Part shown: piece after piece, positions 36,020 through 49,762 of the stretch
How positions within the stretch are numbered: the first letter of the stretch is position 1
Layout: each line of letters starts with the position of its first letter
Source: Sipunculus nudus
Lineage: Eukaryota > Annelida > Sipuncula > Golfingiida > Sipunculidae
DNA length: 64,000 nucleotides
Assembly (NCBI GenBank): GCA_026874595.1
Contig: CM049306.1
Location: forward strand, 39,370,019-39,434,018
Direction of reading: 5' to 3'
The notes under the pieces: model-generated
The model's input: only the letters and a program-made list of their open reading frames with translations
Told to the model about the DNA's origin: nothing
Databases searched by the model: none
Position numbers and translations under genes: made by a program

Positions 36020-38736
36020 TTAAAAAGTATAATTATGTTATTCAACTTGTTCTGAAACATGATTGTACCATTTTTTCTACAGTCTCTTTTATCTTTGCAT
36101 GACTGCCTTACTGTAATTATAATTGGGAAATTGTTTTACTTGATGTCCTGGTAGCTACTGTGTTTCCCATGCAATGGTTCTGTGGGCTGTACACAGTGTA
36201 GTTTTTGCACATGTGTGCATTTGTGTGTTTACATTTCGTAAGTGTAAAAAATCACTTTGATCTCCAGTATGTCCCTATGCTTTGTTGCTGAAAAACTTGC
36301 CTATAAGATAATGCAAAGGGTTTCTGTTGAAGGATACAAACAGGGATGGTATTGATTCTTCTTTGACTGTAATCCGTCAGTAATCAGATGAGATACAGAG
36401 TGCTGCTATAGCCCAAATAAGGATAGGAAGTCTATTACAGCAAGGAATGCCAAATGATGGCAAAGCTGACCACTTAATGCTGGTAATGGCTGAAGTTACA
36501 TGGTTGTGCTCCCATGCTTGGCTGGACTGGACTGATGCTGGACTGTATGTGACTGTAGACACAGGATGAGACAGCTAACCTATGTATGGAGACGCTATTT
36601 TGCTAAAATAAATCGTCATTATTGCCACCACCCTTTGTGACTGATCCTGCCTTGGACATACTCTGGCCCTTAGAAGTGAAGAATTGTCTGGATTACACCA
36701 TTGTTTCTAAAATATTCCACTAGAAGCTAGCTGGTATATATATCTGGTCAAATATTGATAATTATTTAAGTTATCAAAAATCTTGCTTGAAGGATGATTT
36801 TTGTCCACTGTTCTACCCTGCTCCCTTGACAGGTTGTGCTTGTTTAAGAATTTTTTTTAGTAAATTTAGTTTTACAGCGAGTTTTTGTACAGTTGGTTTT
36901 GTGAAAGGTAGTGTTGTCAAGATAGGTTTTGTTTAAAACTAGAGTAAGGCTTGTAGATTAGATAGACAGTAACTTTTATCACATATGAACTAATGTTAAA
37001 AAAAGTGGACAGTGAAATAAATAAAAATAAATGTTTCAGTTATTTTCAATGCATTTAAACAGAAGTTGACTTGTGGATGGCAGTTGACACACATCCAGAA
37101 GCGCAAATATTGTGTGTTACTATATACATTGAAACATTTTAAACCTCAGGAACAGATACCAATTTGTCTGGGTTTATCTTGATTGAAAATGATTATGATT
37201 TTCAAGTTAAGTGGTAGGCTATATTGCAATTTACAATGTTAGTAATTGGGCTGTGCAAAGGGCTTATTTGAATGGCAGCAAGTTATGTAGTTTGCCCTAT
37301 ATATTGCAGTGCCCATGGCCACACTATCTGGTGCCAGTATTCATTAATATAAACTAACATACCTTTTAACCAGGCAGCAGTTAGACAGAGCAGAATGCTT
37401 TCCCCTGTCTGGTGACTGTATGTAATATTGATGAAGATACTTTTAGATGCAGGTTGGTGAGTCTAATTGTAAATATGTACACACCCTGGCTGGCCTTGTT
37501 CTAGCCAGCCTGTGTCATACTGTATTGTATTGTCTCTTTGTTTAACGATCAGCAATATGTTGTGAGATGTAAGTCTGACAGTCCAGGAAGAGATACGGCC
37601 TGTGGCAGTCCTTAAATTAATTTGCCAATGTCAGCTCACAGGTCGCCTTGGTAACCATTTTTTCTTTTGTTTAAATACACCATGTTTGCAAGGAATGAAG
37701 TGCCCTAACTGCTCAGAATTTCTTGTGGAAGGTCCACATTTTTATGCCTTAGATGATGAGTTAGATGTATTTTATTTACCATCTTCAGCTTGTTTAATTC
37801 TAATAAAGGAGAAAGAATTCTCCCTAAAATCAATGGTTCATAAATTATTTTATTACATCAAAGAATAAAAATAATTGCATCAGTTGATTTACCCCTCCGC
37901 AAAGCCAGGCAGTGAATACATGAAAAGCTTGTTGTTGATCACCTTTTAGAGTTGTGTTTTTCACCTTGTGCCATGCCTAGGCAAGAAATTAATTCTCACT
38001 TCCAAGCTAAGATTTAAAATCATAAGGTCAAGGCTTTAAGGAATGTATAGGTGGTTGTTCGTGACGCTTGGAATGCTCAGTTCTGGGGGTCTGCACGATT
38101 TGGGCAGTTTTAGAGGATCAAAGTTGGCTCTTTAACAGTCACTATCCATTGCTGATTACCTCAAATTCTAGTTAACTTTTTAAAAACTGTGCTGAAATTA
38201 ATTATTTGTTTTCACTCTAATAAAATAATCTTATATGGAACAATACCTAATCATATAATGATATGAAAATGATGTTTAACAAAAAAAATCAAATTTACGC
38301 ATCCCCAAAAATTGACACAGGTCTTTTTCCATTTGGACATTCCTAATTCCCATTTGATGCACCAAAATTTCCTCCTGTGCATCCTGAGCATCTTCAGACA
38401 TTCTTCCCTGAAGATATAGGTAGGGTATGAAAATGAATATACATGTTTATACCTTTGTGTGCAAGGTATCTCAATATATACTGATAAATTGGTTCATGCT
38501 TAGGGACAGATACATTTATCAGTGACTCTGACAGGAATGTATAATGTAAAATAGGAACAATCTACCTGAAATGGTACAAAAGGCATCTGTTGTGTTTTCT
38601 TCTAAATTTATATTACATTAACACTTGCAACAATAATTTTGAGTCTGTGTAGCTATTTTACGTACCTTAATTAATTAAAGTCTAAACAGTTAGCCTTTCT
38701 TTTGGTTTATATAGGTAATATAGGTAATATAGGTAT
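36020..38736. other. Intronic sequence, no recognised feature
   Basis: Unique AT-rich sequence. A short 9-bp repeat 'ataggtaat' occurs three times at 38710-38736, just before the small MITE. No exon was supported. Confidence 0.4.
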
Positions 38737-38919
38737 ACAGTGGATCCCTACCTTGTGCCCTACCCACAGTTGTGACCACCCCACAATTACAACCACTTGT
38801 TTTGGTCCCGAATATATGATCCATTTAACTAAATTAGATTTTCACAGATACAACCACCACAAAATTACAACCACTTTGGTCAGTCCCCAAGGTGGCCTTA
38901 ATTGTGGGGTTCTACTGTT
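38737..38919. mobile_element. Short MITE, mariner/Tc-like termini
   Basis: The 5' end ACAGTGGATCCCTAC and the reverse complement of the 3' end (ACAGTAGAACCCCAC) match at 12 of 15 positions, and TA dinucleotides lie at or near both ends. The inside holds two copies of a 'cacaattacaaccact'-type unit. At ~183 bp it has no coding capacity. The 'ACAGT.GAACCCC' terminus is typical of mariner/Tigger-derived MITEs (recalled family knowledge). Confidence 0.55.
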
Positions 38920-39668
38920 AATCCTTTTATTCTACCTAGAATCAGATAGAAACAATTCAAATGTAAACTTTGGATATATTACTAAATTTTCCTGTCTCAG
39001 AAAATGTTAAGATATGGAGGGCCTTAGGCCCTGAATCAGAGTGCAAAACTGCTTTTTTCCTCAGGTCACAATTGTCCCTATGGACAGGTAGCACTGTGAT
39101 AACCCTTTAAAAAAAATTGAGACATATATAGATACAGGGAGAAATAAGGGAACTGTCCCCCTTAGGACACATTTTTCATCATTCCCAACAGTTCAAGATA
39201 AAAAATGTGCATATCCAAGGTGTGACCTCAAAGGAGTTCCATGACAGAAGTCCTGAGTGACCACTGTCAGTTATAATGTACATAGTGAGATAAACTACTG
39301 ATTAATATGGAGTTCTCCTGTACATTAATTCCTTAATCATCCATGAAGATCCTCACAAATCTTCAATTACAATTCAGCTGAGTATGACAGTTATCATATT
39401 GAATAACTAAATTATGTTGTAATAGGATCTATGTTTTGGTTGGTTGCACAAAAATGATTGAAAATGAACAGCATCGTACATATTAGTAAATTGATTGATT
39501 GCAGTGGGAATAGTGATAACTTTGATGCATAATTACGCTTAATGTGTTTGTATTTAGTTTCTGCTGAAATGTGAGATGGAAATTCATCACCCAGAATTGA
39601 TGACTTTTGTTATTTAGGCCAAAGTCCTGGTTACGCAATCACCAAAAGACATGATTTATTGCACTTAT
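38920..39668. other. Intronic sequence, no recognised feature
   Basis: Unique AT-rich sequence between the small MITE and the CCAAT minisatellite. Confidence 0.4.
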
Positions 39669-39770
39669 CCAATCAAATGACAAGAATGATTATTTTTATC
39701 CAATCAAAAGACAAGATTAATTATTTTTATCCAATCAGAAGACAGTATTTATTATTTCACCCAATCAATT
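39669..39770 (+). repeat. 31-bp minisatellite with four CCAATCA cores
   Basis: CCAATCA occurs at 39669, 39700, 39731 and 39761 (spacings 31, 31, 30). Each of the first three is followed by 'a.a.gacaag/t', a TTATT stretch and the next unit. CCAAT is the NF-Y core; a three-helical-turn spacing would place the sites on one DNA face. Whether any factor binds is unknown. Confidence 0.75.
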
Positions 39771-42700
39771 TAATGGATGATGCTAAGGGGGTTTAAAGAT
39801 ATTGATTTTCCCTGAGTTAACCATGATCCTGACATGCAGGGAAATATTAGATGAAATTATAGAATATGAAGCAGTCGCATATTAAGCTTAGGTAAACAGG
39901 AAAAATGGTCTTCAAATGAAATTAGACTCAGCAGATTGTCTATTTTTAAAAATCACATGCGAATGTGTCATAATATTCATTTATTATAGTTATATGTTTA
40001 AAAAATATGCTGCTCAATGCACTTACAGGTATCATGGATTCTGCAGAATTGACAATATTTTATTGAATTCTTATGATTTTTAGCACTGCATTAAATAGCA
40101 TTTAGGCTTGATAAAATTGTGACAGCAAGAAGTTAAATGTCATGATATGTTTTACATGGATGCACATATTCATACTCATAACTGATAGATATGCTTACAC
40201 ATGCTCATGTATGTATAGTATATAATTTGGGACTTGACATAAAGATTCCAAAAGAAAACAACATATCCTGTTGTTACTATGACCACTAGAAAATTAGCAT
40301 ATTTAGCACCTCAGGTCTCTGTGACATCACTGAAGCTTAAGATGAACGAGTTGAGAGTGATGATACTGAATTCTCCTTCCCGCATTCCCGGAAAAACCAT
40401 GGTGACAAACGGTGAAAGCTTCACAGAAAATTGTCCTTGCATATTTTTGAACTTGTTCAAGCAAGTCTTTTCTGGAACCAAATCAGCTCTGGTCTTCTTT
40501 GCACTCGCATGCTGTGTTTACCGTCTCAGTTGGTTGTAATTGACAATGTTTTTTTTTTTTATACAGCACAGGCTTTGAATTGGCTTCAGATCATTCCTAA
40601 TCCTTGGTCGTATTTTTAAGCATTCATTGGGAAGAATTGATCTCCACAGCAGCATTGTTGTGCAATTAAGACTTAGGAGTTAAGATCAATAAGACGATAC
40701 TCAGCTAAAGGTAACGGTAATGAGCTGTATTGAAATTTAGTGTACATTACAGAGTGAGATCAACAAGAAAGCATAACCCCACAATAAAATATGCATTCTT
40801 GCAGCTCCTTTCGTATTTTACCAGAAGCCGGGTGTAAGAATCTTGCAGAATTTATCGACATCTATGTGCAAAAAACTCAGCTTCTTTTGCTGGATATTAT
40901 GTTCTGTTCTTTTAGATTGTTTTTAATACATCTTAATGTATGGGCTGATTTTCATAGTATTTTAAATCACTAACATTCTCCATAGAATTACACAAAACAC
41001 TTATTAGATTTTGGTTCTTAATATGCTGTGGTGAGGTTATTACTAGTTATGATTGTAACCTCTACACATTTTATGTGAGAAGAAAAAAGCTACTGACTTA
41101 GGAAGCTTGCTGTGAATACAAGAGTCAGCAAGCAAAACTTTTACTGATAAGACCTTTGTTGAGTCAAAATGGCAGTCATGTTGAAAACTACACTGCAATG
41201 GCTGACATGTACTCTTGCTACTAAATTACAACAGTATTTGCTGAACAAATCTGGTAATTGTAATACTGCGCTGTTGTTAGGAATTCACAGAAGAAAACCT
41301 TAATGAAGAACCAGTGCATAAATTCAGACTTGTTGGCAAACATGTCTGTTCCTTGTTGATTCTGAAGCAAAGCCAGAATTCATTGAAGAATATGATAGTT
41401 GTGGTTGCTACCATGCATTTAAAAGTGAACATTAATTATTGTTCATGTTATAATCTGAGGGGAACACTGAAGATGTTTACAGATTTAATTCAAGGAAAGC
41501 ACATTTGAAGATAATCGTTTGTGTTCAGGAATAAAGTTAAGTGAATATACTGAAGCATTATTAGCTTAATATGATCACCAGTGTAAATTCTAAAAATTAT
41601 TTAATGAGCAGTTAACTCTACATTAATTATTTCATTTCAGTAAATAATAAATATCTGAGTAGTATAACATGGATGTTACTGAATCTTTGGAGTAATTAAT
41701 TAATTTTCATTAACCTGTTTTGAGCAATATTCACAATGAATCACTGTATTATTTCATAATTGGTATCGGCAATATCTGCCGAGGTCATGACAGCCTCTGT
41801 CCTCTGCATATATGTATGTTTATATGTATTCATATCTGTATAATTGATATGTTTTAGCAGTTCTGACATTTTCCTGTTTTATTAGAATTTTTTTGTTTTA
41901 AAGATCCATGAGTTAGGCTACAGGCTTTTTCGACCTGAGACCTCATTGTGTTGGTACTTGGATGTTTGGAGAGTGACAAGTGATCATTAGATTTGTACAG
42001 CAGGGCTAGCTGGATGAGAATCAAATTATCACAAACGTGGACAGCGCTGCCGTGAGAACATCATGACCCCAGGGTCTCATGCATCTTAAACTGGCTGCAG
42101 AGAGGAGTGAACTGCTCCGTTCAGCAGAGAATCCCGATTCATTGTGACAAGAGGCACCCCCTGAGGAGATCAACATGGGGGTTCCAACTTGTGTTCTATC
42201 ATAAAAGAGAAGCAGCGAGTGTCAGCGTTAAGACCTACCAAGCTTGCTGCCTGCCACTGTTTTAGGAAGCAATTAATAGAGTTTATGCTAGGCTTCTTAG
42301 CGGAGAGAATACCAATTGTTTGTTTCACAGTCGCAGCTACTAATATGTGAAGCAGTTCCGCGCTGGTCCATCTTGATCCGTCCTGACCTCCTCATCAAAC
42401 CTTACAGGACTACTGTCCAGTGGCCATCAGCATGGGAGCGACCACTAACTGTTGCCATGGTAACCAACATTGGGGCTTGTCCAGGGAGCTGGAGCAAATG
42501 TTGTATAGATTCCAATACACCATCACGTTAGTGCTGGACAGTTGCTTGATTGCTGTGGGGATAAAAATTGCCCATGTGCGGCTTGGCCGTAAGCTGGACA
42601 TGGTCAGCTGCTGGTCGTATCCCCAGCATCACTCAGGACAGACTGAAGCAGTGGCCATGATTCAGCCTTTAGTTAACTTTATACCCGTACCAATGATTTT

Positions 42701-45700
42701 CAAGTAATTGATAACGTTGTCATTGAATTGCCTCTGGCAGTCTCAGACCATCTAAGTGGTTGTCATAATATGGGCATAATATTATCTAGTGCCTTAGATA
42801 ACTGCCGTCGATGTGCTCGTCACTGAGTTGGCAGGGGAGTGGCTTTTGCCATGAAGGACTGAAGCGGAGAGGACTTGGCAGTGGTCCCCTGGGGAACTGT
42901 AGCTTTTGATGTCAGAAGATGCTCATATCAGCATCCTCCAGAGAGTGCAACAGCCCAGGGATTTATTGCAGCATGGCAGCAATTTCCCTTTGCGAGAGCT
43001 TTACGACATGCTGCTTTCTGATTATTGTATGACAAGCTACGTTTCTTGAATATCAGCAGAAGATACACGCTGACTTGGTGACGGTTCTTTAGTGAGTATG
43101 TTTTGCATAGTACAGTGATCTCTTGACATTTACAACCATTAGAATTTTAAAGTCCTCAAATTTACTGAATAGTATCTTGACCTGAGCTCTTGTGGCAGTG
43201 TGACATATGATAACGTGGATGTTTCAGATATATTTTGTCCCTTTTGAGGTTACATTTCATAAATAGTTAAGTCCATCAGGTTGGTGGTATGTACATATTG
43301 TATCAGCTTTGTCACTCAGCTGCAAGGGAAGAAAATTTAAAGAAAAAAAAAATGCTCAAACTGGGCAGAGATGTTAGGTACAGATAAAATCAGGATCATA
43401 ATGTGGAATCTGGTTTGTAAGATGCAAATTAGCTTATCCTGTTGGTTTCTGTTTAAACAGGGATTATTGAGGTGGTAATTTACCAGTAATCTCTGTTGGG
43501 TGCTGCATTGGTGTCAGCTTGTATTAAAGGTATTGTATCTTTTACCAATTTTAGCTTAATTGGTGGTTGTATTTGTAATTTTTAATCACCAGAATACCAG
43601 AAAAATAATTGTTTTAAGATAAGTACTTCTGCATGAAGATGTTTTTAACAATCATACTGGCATCTACAGTGGCCTCTACAAACAGTGCTACACCACTTTG
43701 TTTTTTTTTTAAATATTATACTTTCTTTCAGGACAGACAGACCAATACGTTACCTTTTTTGTACCCTTTTTATGGCTAGTTGTTAATCTATATACAATTA
43801 TCATCCTCAAGATGTTTATTTTAGACCCTTCACATATATCGTTTGGAAGAAATTTAGAATAATAATAAAGACTTACTAGGAGGTGTGCTTCTTGATTATT
43901 CACAAAAGTGACATGGATTTCAGTTTTACCTGGACCTCAGCAGTAAGCAACAAAATGACTAAAATATGCAACAAGTGGACTCAATCTGTAGCTCCTCACA
44001 AAATTTAAGATGTCACTAATAATTTAAAAATTTAAGATGATACATACAAACATAACATTCTACAGTATTTTGATCTGATATTTTTATTGCATGATCTTGA
44101 TAAAATCCAGTTCGGCAATACTGGAGAAGTTTTTGTCTTTTGGTACTGTTTTTCTTACTCTGGTTGTATCAGATAAATTAAAACAAATATCTGCTACCCA
44201 TGCACTATTGATTTATGGTTAATTTCATAGATTGTAAATTAAAAGTTTCCACCAGCAGCTTGGAGCATCCCCTTCTGAGAGAAGTTGTTTCTCCCAAAAA
44301 CAATCCTCTTCGAGTTTGGAATTGTGGGGATGAACTGGACTACTTTTCTCAACCATCAACCCTCAAACTTAAAAATAAAAATTTTATAATATTTCAACTA
44401 AACACAAAATGTTTTTCAAAATATTACTTTTATGGTGAGGTCCTTACCACAAAAACACCCATGTTAATGTAATTTGTTGTGAAACAGTTCTTGTCCAACG
44501 TATTTGAATGGACTACATCACTATCTTTACTACATATGTACCTACGCAAAATGGGTATTCGAGGCCCCAGTGCATCGTGGGGTTTAGATTTCAATTCCAA
44601 AAAACACTACCCAACAGAATCATATTCTGGGCAGTGTGCTTGAAGCATTGAAAGACAAAAAGATTGAAATTGTGCATTTATCTTAATAATATGGTCCCCA
44701 CAGAGAGTACTTTAGAAAGCAGGCAAGCATGGGTGATACTGTGGTGTGGTAGCCGCGGTCTCTTCAGAAATATGTTTTTTTTTTTTTCACAGAAGAAATG
44801 ATAACTTCTGGTGGCAGGGTGCTTTATAATATGAGTGGCCTTGTTTTATTGCATAGTTCAGAACTGTAGAAAAAATGATGATGGTATAGAGCTTGGAGAG
44901 CACAGTGCAGTTATTACACAAGATGCAGTGACAGGTCGGAATGGGAATTTCAAGCACGGCGCTGCTTCCCAGAACCAGCGACGTAATAAGTTGGGCTGCA
45001 AGATTTCAGTAAATCACTGAGGAAGCCCTGCTCTATGGAGGGTCAGAACCAGCACTGATTGTGGTTTCTGTGGATGATCTGTGTTCTGTAGGCAGATTTA
45101 TAATGATAGAAGAGAGTGTTTGTAGTGCCCTTACTGCAAGAAGAGGGGGCACCAGGACCTAGCCTGATATAGTCAGGCAGGAAATGAAGCAGCACCAGGC
45201 TGTCTCTGGCAGCTGTCATTTTACGACAAATTTTAGTAGGACATTGTGCCAGTTTTGACTTGCTGCATTGTGGAAGCTGTATATTTCTAGGACACCAGGG
45301 ATTTTCACCACTTATTGTTTGATTAAGTAAACAGCTTTTTTGAGATAAAGAATAATTAAAGGATAATCTGTTGTGGAAGATGGCTCAGCCAAACCTAATA
45401 CACATTTAGTCCATGATAACCAGAGATGGATTTGCAGCAAGCTTAGGGCTTTGAATATGTCATGTCAATGACACTTCTGATTTTGTCTTGGATTTCCTGA
45501 GAGATTTAGATTGAATCCATCTGGCCATCCCTTGAATTCCATATGTGGCATAATTTCTGTCATATTTATGATATAGGAGTCCTTGCTTGTGCCCAAAATT
45601 GCTGTAACTATATAGTGTGTTCCATCCCATCATGCCCACCTATTTTGCACTACAGTTTTATAGTTTACCTTTTTTGGGATAAATAATAATATAAGTTAGA

Positions 45701-46827
45701 AGATTAATAGACCTAATTTTCAACAAGGAATATACACTTACCTTGCATAGATTTAAGGAATGTAATTATTTTAAAATTTGATAAATCAGATGTAACAACA
45801 TCAGGTTCAGCCCCACTGATGGCCAGCTAAAACAAAGATGGTTACTCATGCAGGGACACATCTTATCTGTTATATCATTGGAAATAGTCAAAAAAGATGT
45901 AAAACATAAACTGGAAATTTATTTTAAAATTCATGATTGCCATTTTATGCCTTTATGTTCATATGGTGCTTTCTAGTATATTAAAAAAAATATATACTTC
46001 TAAGAAAATTATCTTTGTACATGTTCCTGTTCCTGTTCCTAAAAATAATGCAAACATGAAAATGTAACCAAAACACTTTGTTCACTTACGTGTGCCTTTA
46101 AAATACCAATTATAACTATTCAACAATGCATGTCATTTAATTTCATTATTTTCAACAAATATATGAGATGCATTTAAATGATGACAAATTAAATGTTATA
46201 CTGGTCAATGAAATTAAAATGAACAGTCCGAGTGTGGTTAGGCACTTCTTTCCATTGTTGCCAGCCTTTACCTTATTCTTGCGCCCCCTGGTGGTGTAAC
46301 CAAATCCCAGAGTTGGTTACTTTTTACTTAAACAATAAACAGGAACATGTTCGTGTTCCTAAGCAAAAATGGTCTGTGTTCATGAACAGAGGTATGAACA
46401 GGAACATGTTCGTGGAACGAAAACACACCCCAAGTGGACACAAGTTGGTGGAACAGAGTATAACCAATGACCACAACCTAAAGCTATTAAGTTGATAATA
46501 AAAATGATCTTTATGAGACTTTTTTTTGCAGTGACACCTATATTGGGATTCATTTATGTTATTACAGATCATAATTTTCCTGGTACTATAAAAATGTTAA
46601 ATGTTTAAAATTTAATGAGAACATTGACAGGTTTGTATTTAATAATAATTACAATACTTTAGTGTCTTTGAAATTTTATGGGATTATGTAGATGTAGTCA
46701 TAAAATGTATCATTAAAATGCAAATTTCACATGGGCACATTATTTGATAATCCAGACAAGAATTATGATAAATTGTGAACAACAAGATCTGATCTTCAAG
46801 CACCAGACTGTTTCAGCATAACTGTTA
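39771..46827. other. Intronic sequence, mostly unique
   Basis: No exon is supported. A less AT-rich stretch at about 42000-43080 and another at 44860-45260 stand out and could be conserved or regulatory islands. A 61-codon + frame ending at 45020 sits in the second but lacks convincing splice sites. A short triplication of 'gttcct' is near 46023, and repeated 'gaacatgttcgtg' phrases lie at 46340-46420. Confidence 0.4.
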
Positions 46828-48383
46828 AGCCGGGTGCTCACTACCTGATTTTATCAAGCGACATTGTCGGGCAATATTTTGGGCAGATTTTCTCAAAATC
46901 GGCTGAAAATCGGCTCGGCTTAGTCAGCTGATTTTCAGTGTCACATTTACCGACGCGCATGTTCCCATCTCTCGATTATCACCGAATACGTCTCATCATG
47001 GCAATCTGATATACTGAGCTTTCTAGGAGAAAAACCAAAAGGAAATATTTGTTCGCTTTGTGGCTTATCCAAAGAAATATGATGTATCGGAAGAGTGACT
47101 AGTGGGTAATCCTTAGCTTGAGAGATTAGAGGAACTAGGGGCATTTAAACAATATACACTTGTATGTGAATTGAGACAGGAGGTTTAATCGTCCATCATC
47201 AATTTGAAGGTTTTCTCCGCATATCTCAGGGGCGGGTCCAGGATTTAGGAAAAGAGGGATCCAACCCAGGAGTACTAATAATAAAACCTAAAGAAAGGTC
47301 CCCGGAAAATATCCGAAAGAATTGGTCTTAAACCCTTAAAATGATTGTGGCGGGTGATCTGTAGGATTTGTAAAACAAAACATCCAGCATCAGGATACTA
47401 CATTCAGAAGGACTATTTCACCAGAAACGGACTCTAATTTAGAAAATGACATCCTTCTTGCATGTTTGTGTGATTTCTAGGATTTCCTGTTCTAGAAATT
47501 CCATGATGCTGAATTTATTTATTTTATCCTGTGTAAACCAGTCAACACTTGATCATCCTTTTTCATTTGACTGCTATACACAAAATAAACGCCAACAGCA
47601 GCAGATATTTTGCGTGATTAGGTTTTAATTTTTATGATTAAATCCTGTAGACAAGTGATGATCAGTTATATATCTGGCGACTCTCTGTTATCTGTCAGAT
47701 TGAATATATTAAAACTAATTAAAGTACAGCATCGCCAAAAAATTCCGCTGACTCCGTGAAAAAAAGTGTACCAGAGACCCGTTCACGTGAACGCTTTTGC
47801 CTATGGGGTTACCTGTAAACATCAGGTATTGCTGCATGTGCTCGACTGGATATTGCATCAGTCAAAAGTTTTCAGCTATTCTTTCATGTCTTCTCTCATT
47901 TCCTCTAACGTTCAGTCTTATATTTACAGAAATGTTGGCACATTGTAATTATATGAATGGATATTCCTTTACAATGATGAATAAATTGCACGTCGTCTTT
48001 TAGGACTACATCAAATTTTAATCTTTACCAAAATTGGTCTTTAATTCTTTTTAAAATACAGAAATATGTCATTGTACAATATGCATTAATAATGACTTAT
48101 AGTGACAACTTCCAGAGCGTGAATTCTGACCATACACAAATAAACAAAATCGGCCGACTTTATCGCAAACATTGGCTCACTACACAATTTCGCTAATAGC
48201 CCAATAAAATCTGCCGGTTTTCTTTTACAGTGCCAGACTCTTGGTGACGGCGATTTTTCACGCCGACGCCGACAAAATCGTGTCAATTTTGGGTGTCACA
48301 CTTCACGACAATGTACCCCTGTCAGTACATAGTCGGCCGATCCTATGAGTCGGCTGATAAAATTGGTAAGTGAGCTGCCGGCT
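46828..48383. mobile_element. PIF/Harbinger-like DNA transposon remnant or MITE
   Basis: The ends AGCCGGGTGCTCACT (from 46828) and AGTGAGCTGCCGGCT (to 48383) form 29-bp terminal inverted repeats matching at 23 positions. TTA directly flanks both sides (46825-46827 and 48384-48386), as expected for the 3-bp TWA target duplications of PIF/Harbinger elements. Subterminal regions are rich in 'aaaatcggc' and 'gtcggc' motifs in both orientations. The interior (~1.5 kb) contains 'ggggcgggtccaggattt' at 47230 and no recognisable DDE transposase or Myb/SANT frame, so the copy is non-autonomous or decayed. Confidence 0.65.
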
Positions 48384-48386
48384 TTA

Positions 48387-49762
48387 GAAAAATGTTTTCT
48401 GTTTTTAGCACCCATTTGAAAATTGACCACCTTTCTGATTTTGTTACCTTAAAAATTGGATGAAATCACATGACTTGTATTATTACAATGATTACTTTGA
48501 ATACTGACTCATATTAACATATAAAGAAATATAAAAGGTACATGAAAAAATCTAATAATAACAGGTCATTATTTCTTTCAGTAACTGAACATGATTTGAC
48601 AACCAATTTCTACCTTATTTTAAGTATTAAAGGTTTCTCCAGGCAGCCAGCTCTGCTGTACATTTTGACTGCCAAGAGTTCATGTTATTAGAAAATTTAC
48701 TTCAGTAGGTTTTAATCAAATTCTGTGAAAGAGCTGTTATCTTGACATAATCCCAGTGAGATTATTCTCATCTCATTAACACCCCACACATGTTTAATCA
48801 CTAATTTGTGGTACTGATCACATTCCAGATAATCCTGTCTGCTTAAATTAACTATTTCTTGGAATTGGAGTCACTGCCTCTTCATTTATTGAACTATAGA
48901 CTTAAGACCAGTGTTCAGATAATGGGGCTGTCCCACTTAGGCCACTCTACAGGCGACTACAGGTGACCAGGCTGTCCCCTCATGGTCGCTGGGGGGTCTC
49001 CTATATGATCACCTGTAGTTGCCCAAAGTGGCCAAAAGACACGTGGCCTCTTACCTGTCACCGCTGGATTTTCAATCAATTTTCTCATGCACTGCAAATG
49101 TCAATTTTAACACCCCTCATCAACATTTTGATTTTCAATAGAATCTTACTAATTCTGAGCTCCAGCTGCTCTGACATTTCTTTTAAGAAGATAAAATAAT
49201 ACGATTTTAATAAGATTTCCTTTGTTATGTAGTGCTTTTACCTGTTAAGCAAAACAATTCTGTTATTATCATGCTTTCACAGATCATATGACATTTTTAT
49301 TTGTACATACAAAAAAGGGTAAAAAAAAAATAGCCCTCGCGCACTGATTTCTGAAAAAAGTACCTGAGAACCGAACCTTTTTTTTTGGCCTGAGGGCTGT
49401 TTTCTGTAACTTTATGGGTATATGACAGTATATCACTATATTTTCCCATTGATTGTGACATGCAACCTGTGACATCTGGGTTTTAGTATGTACCCAAAAT
49501 GGCAGCCCCCATGAGCGATCTCAAGAACAGGGAGAAATAAACCTGTCAGGGTTCAATAAGGGTGTAGGGCTGACACAAATGTACTCAGAAGGACAGCATC
49601 CAGGTGATTTCTGTCTACGAAAGGAGTTTGATGGCAAGGGAGGGTGTAGCAGCAAAGTTAGAGCAGAATAATCCTTTTTTTTACCAGCTCCAAATCATCA
49701 AATTTTAGTAGGAATCGGCTGTTTGCTTTTAAGAAGCCCGTATGTGATGGGACTTAATATGG
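48387..49762. other. Intronic sequence, no recognised gene
   Basis: Unique sequence with a short less AT-rich patch near 48935-49060. The region 49683-49735 ('tcatcaaattttagtaggaatc') is repeated in changed form at 50550-50600, flanking element E on both sides. Confidence 0.4.

Noticed and set aside
44835-45020. Possible exon with 'DDGIELGEHSAVITQDAVTG'-like peptide
   Set aside because: The peptide looks plausible, but the nearest acceptor ('tttttcacag' at about 44791) is followed by stops in that frame and no good donor follows.
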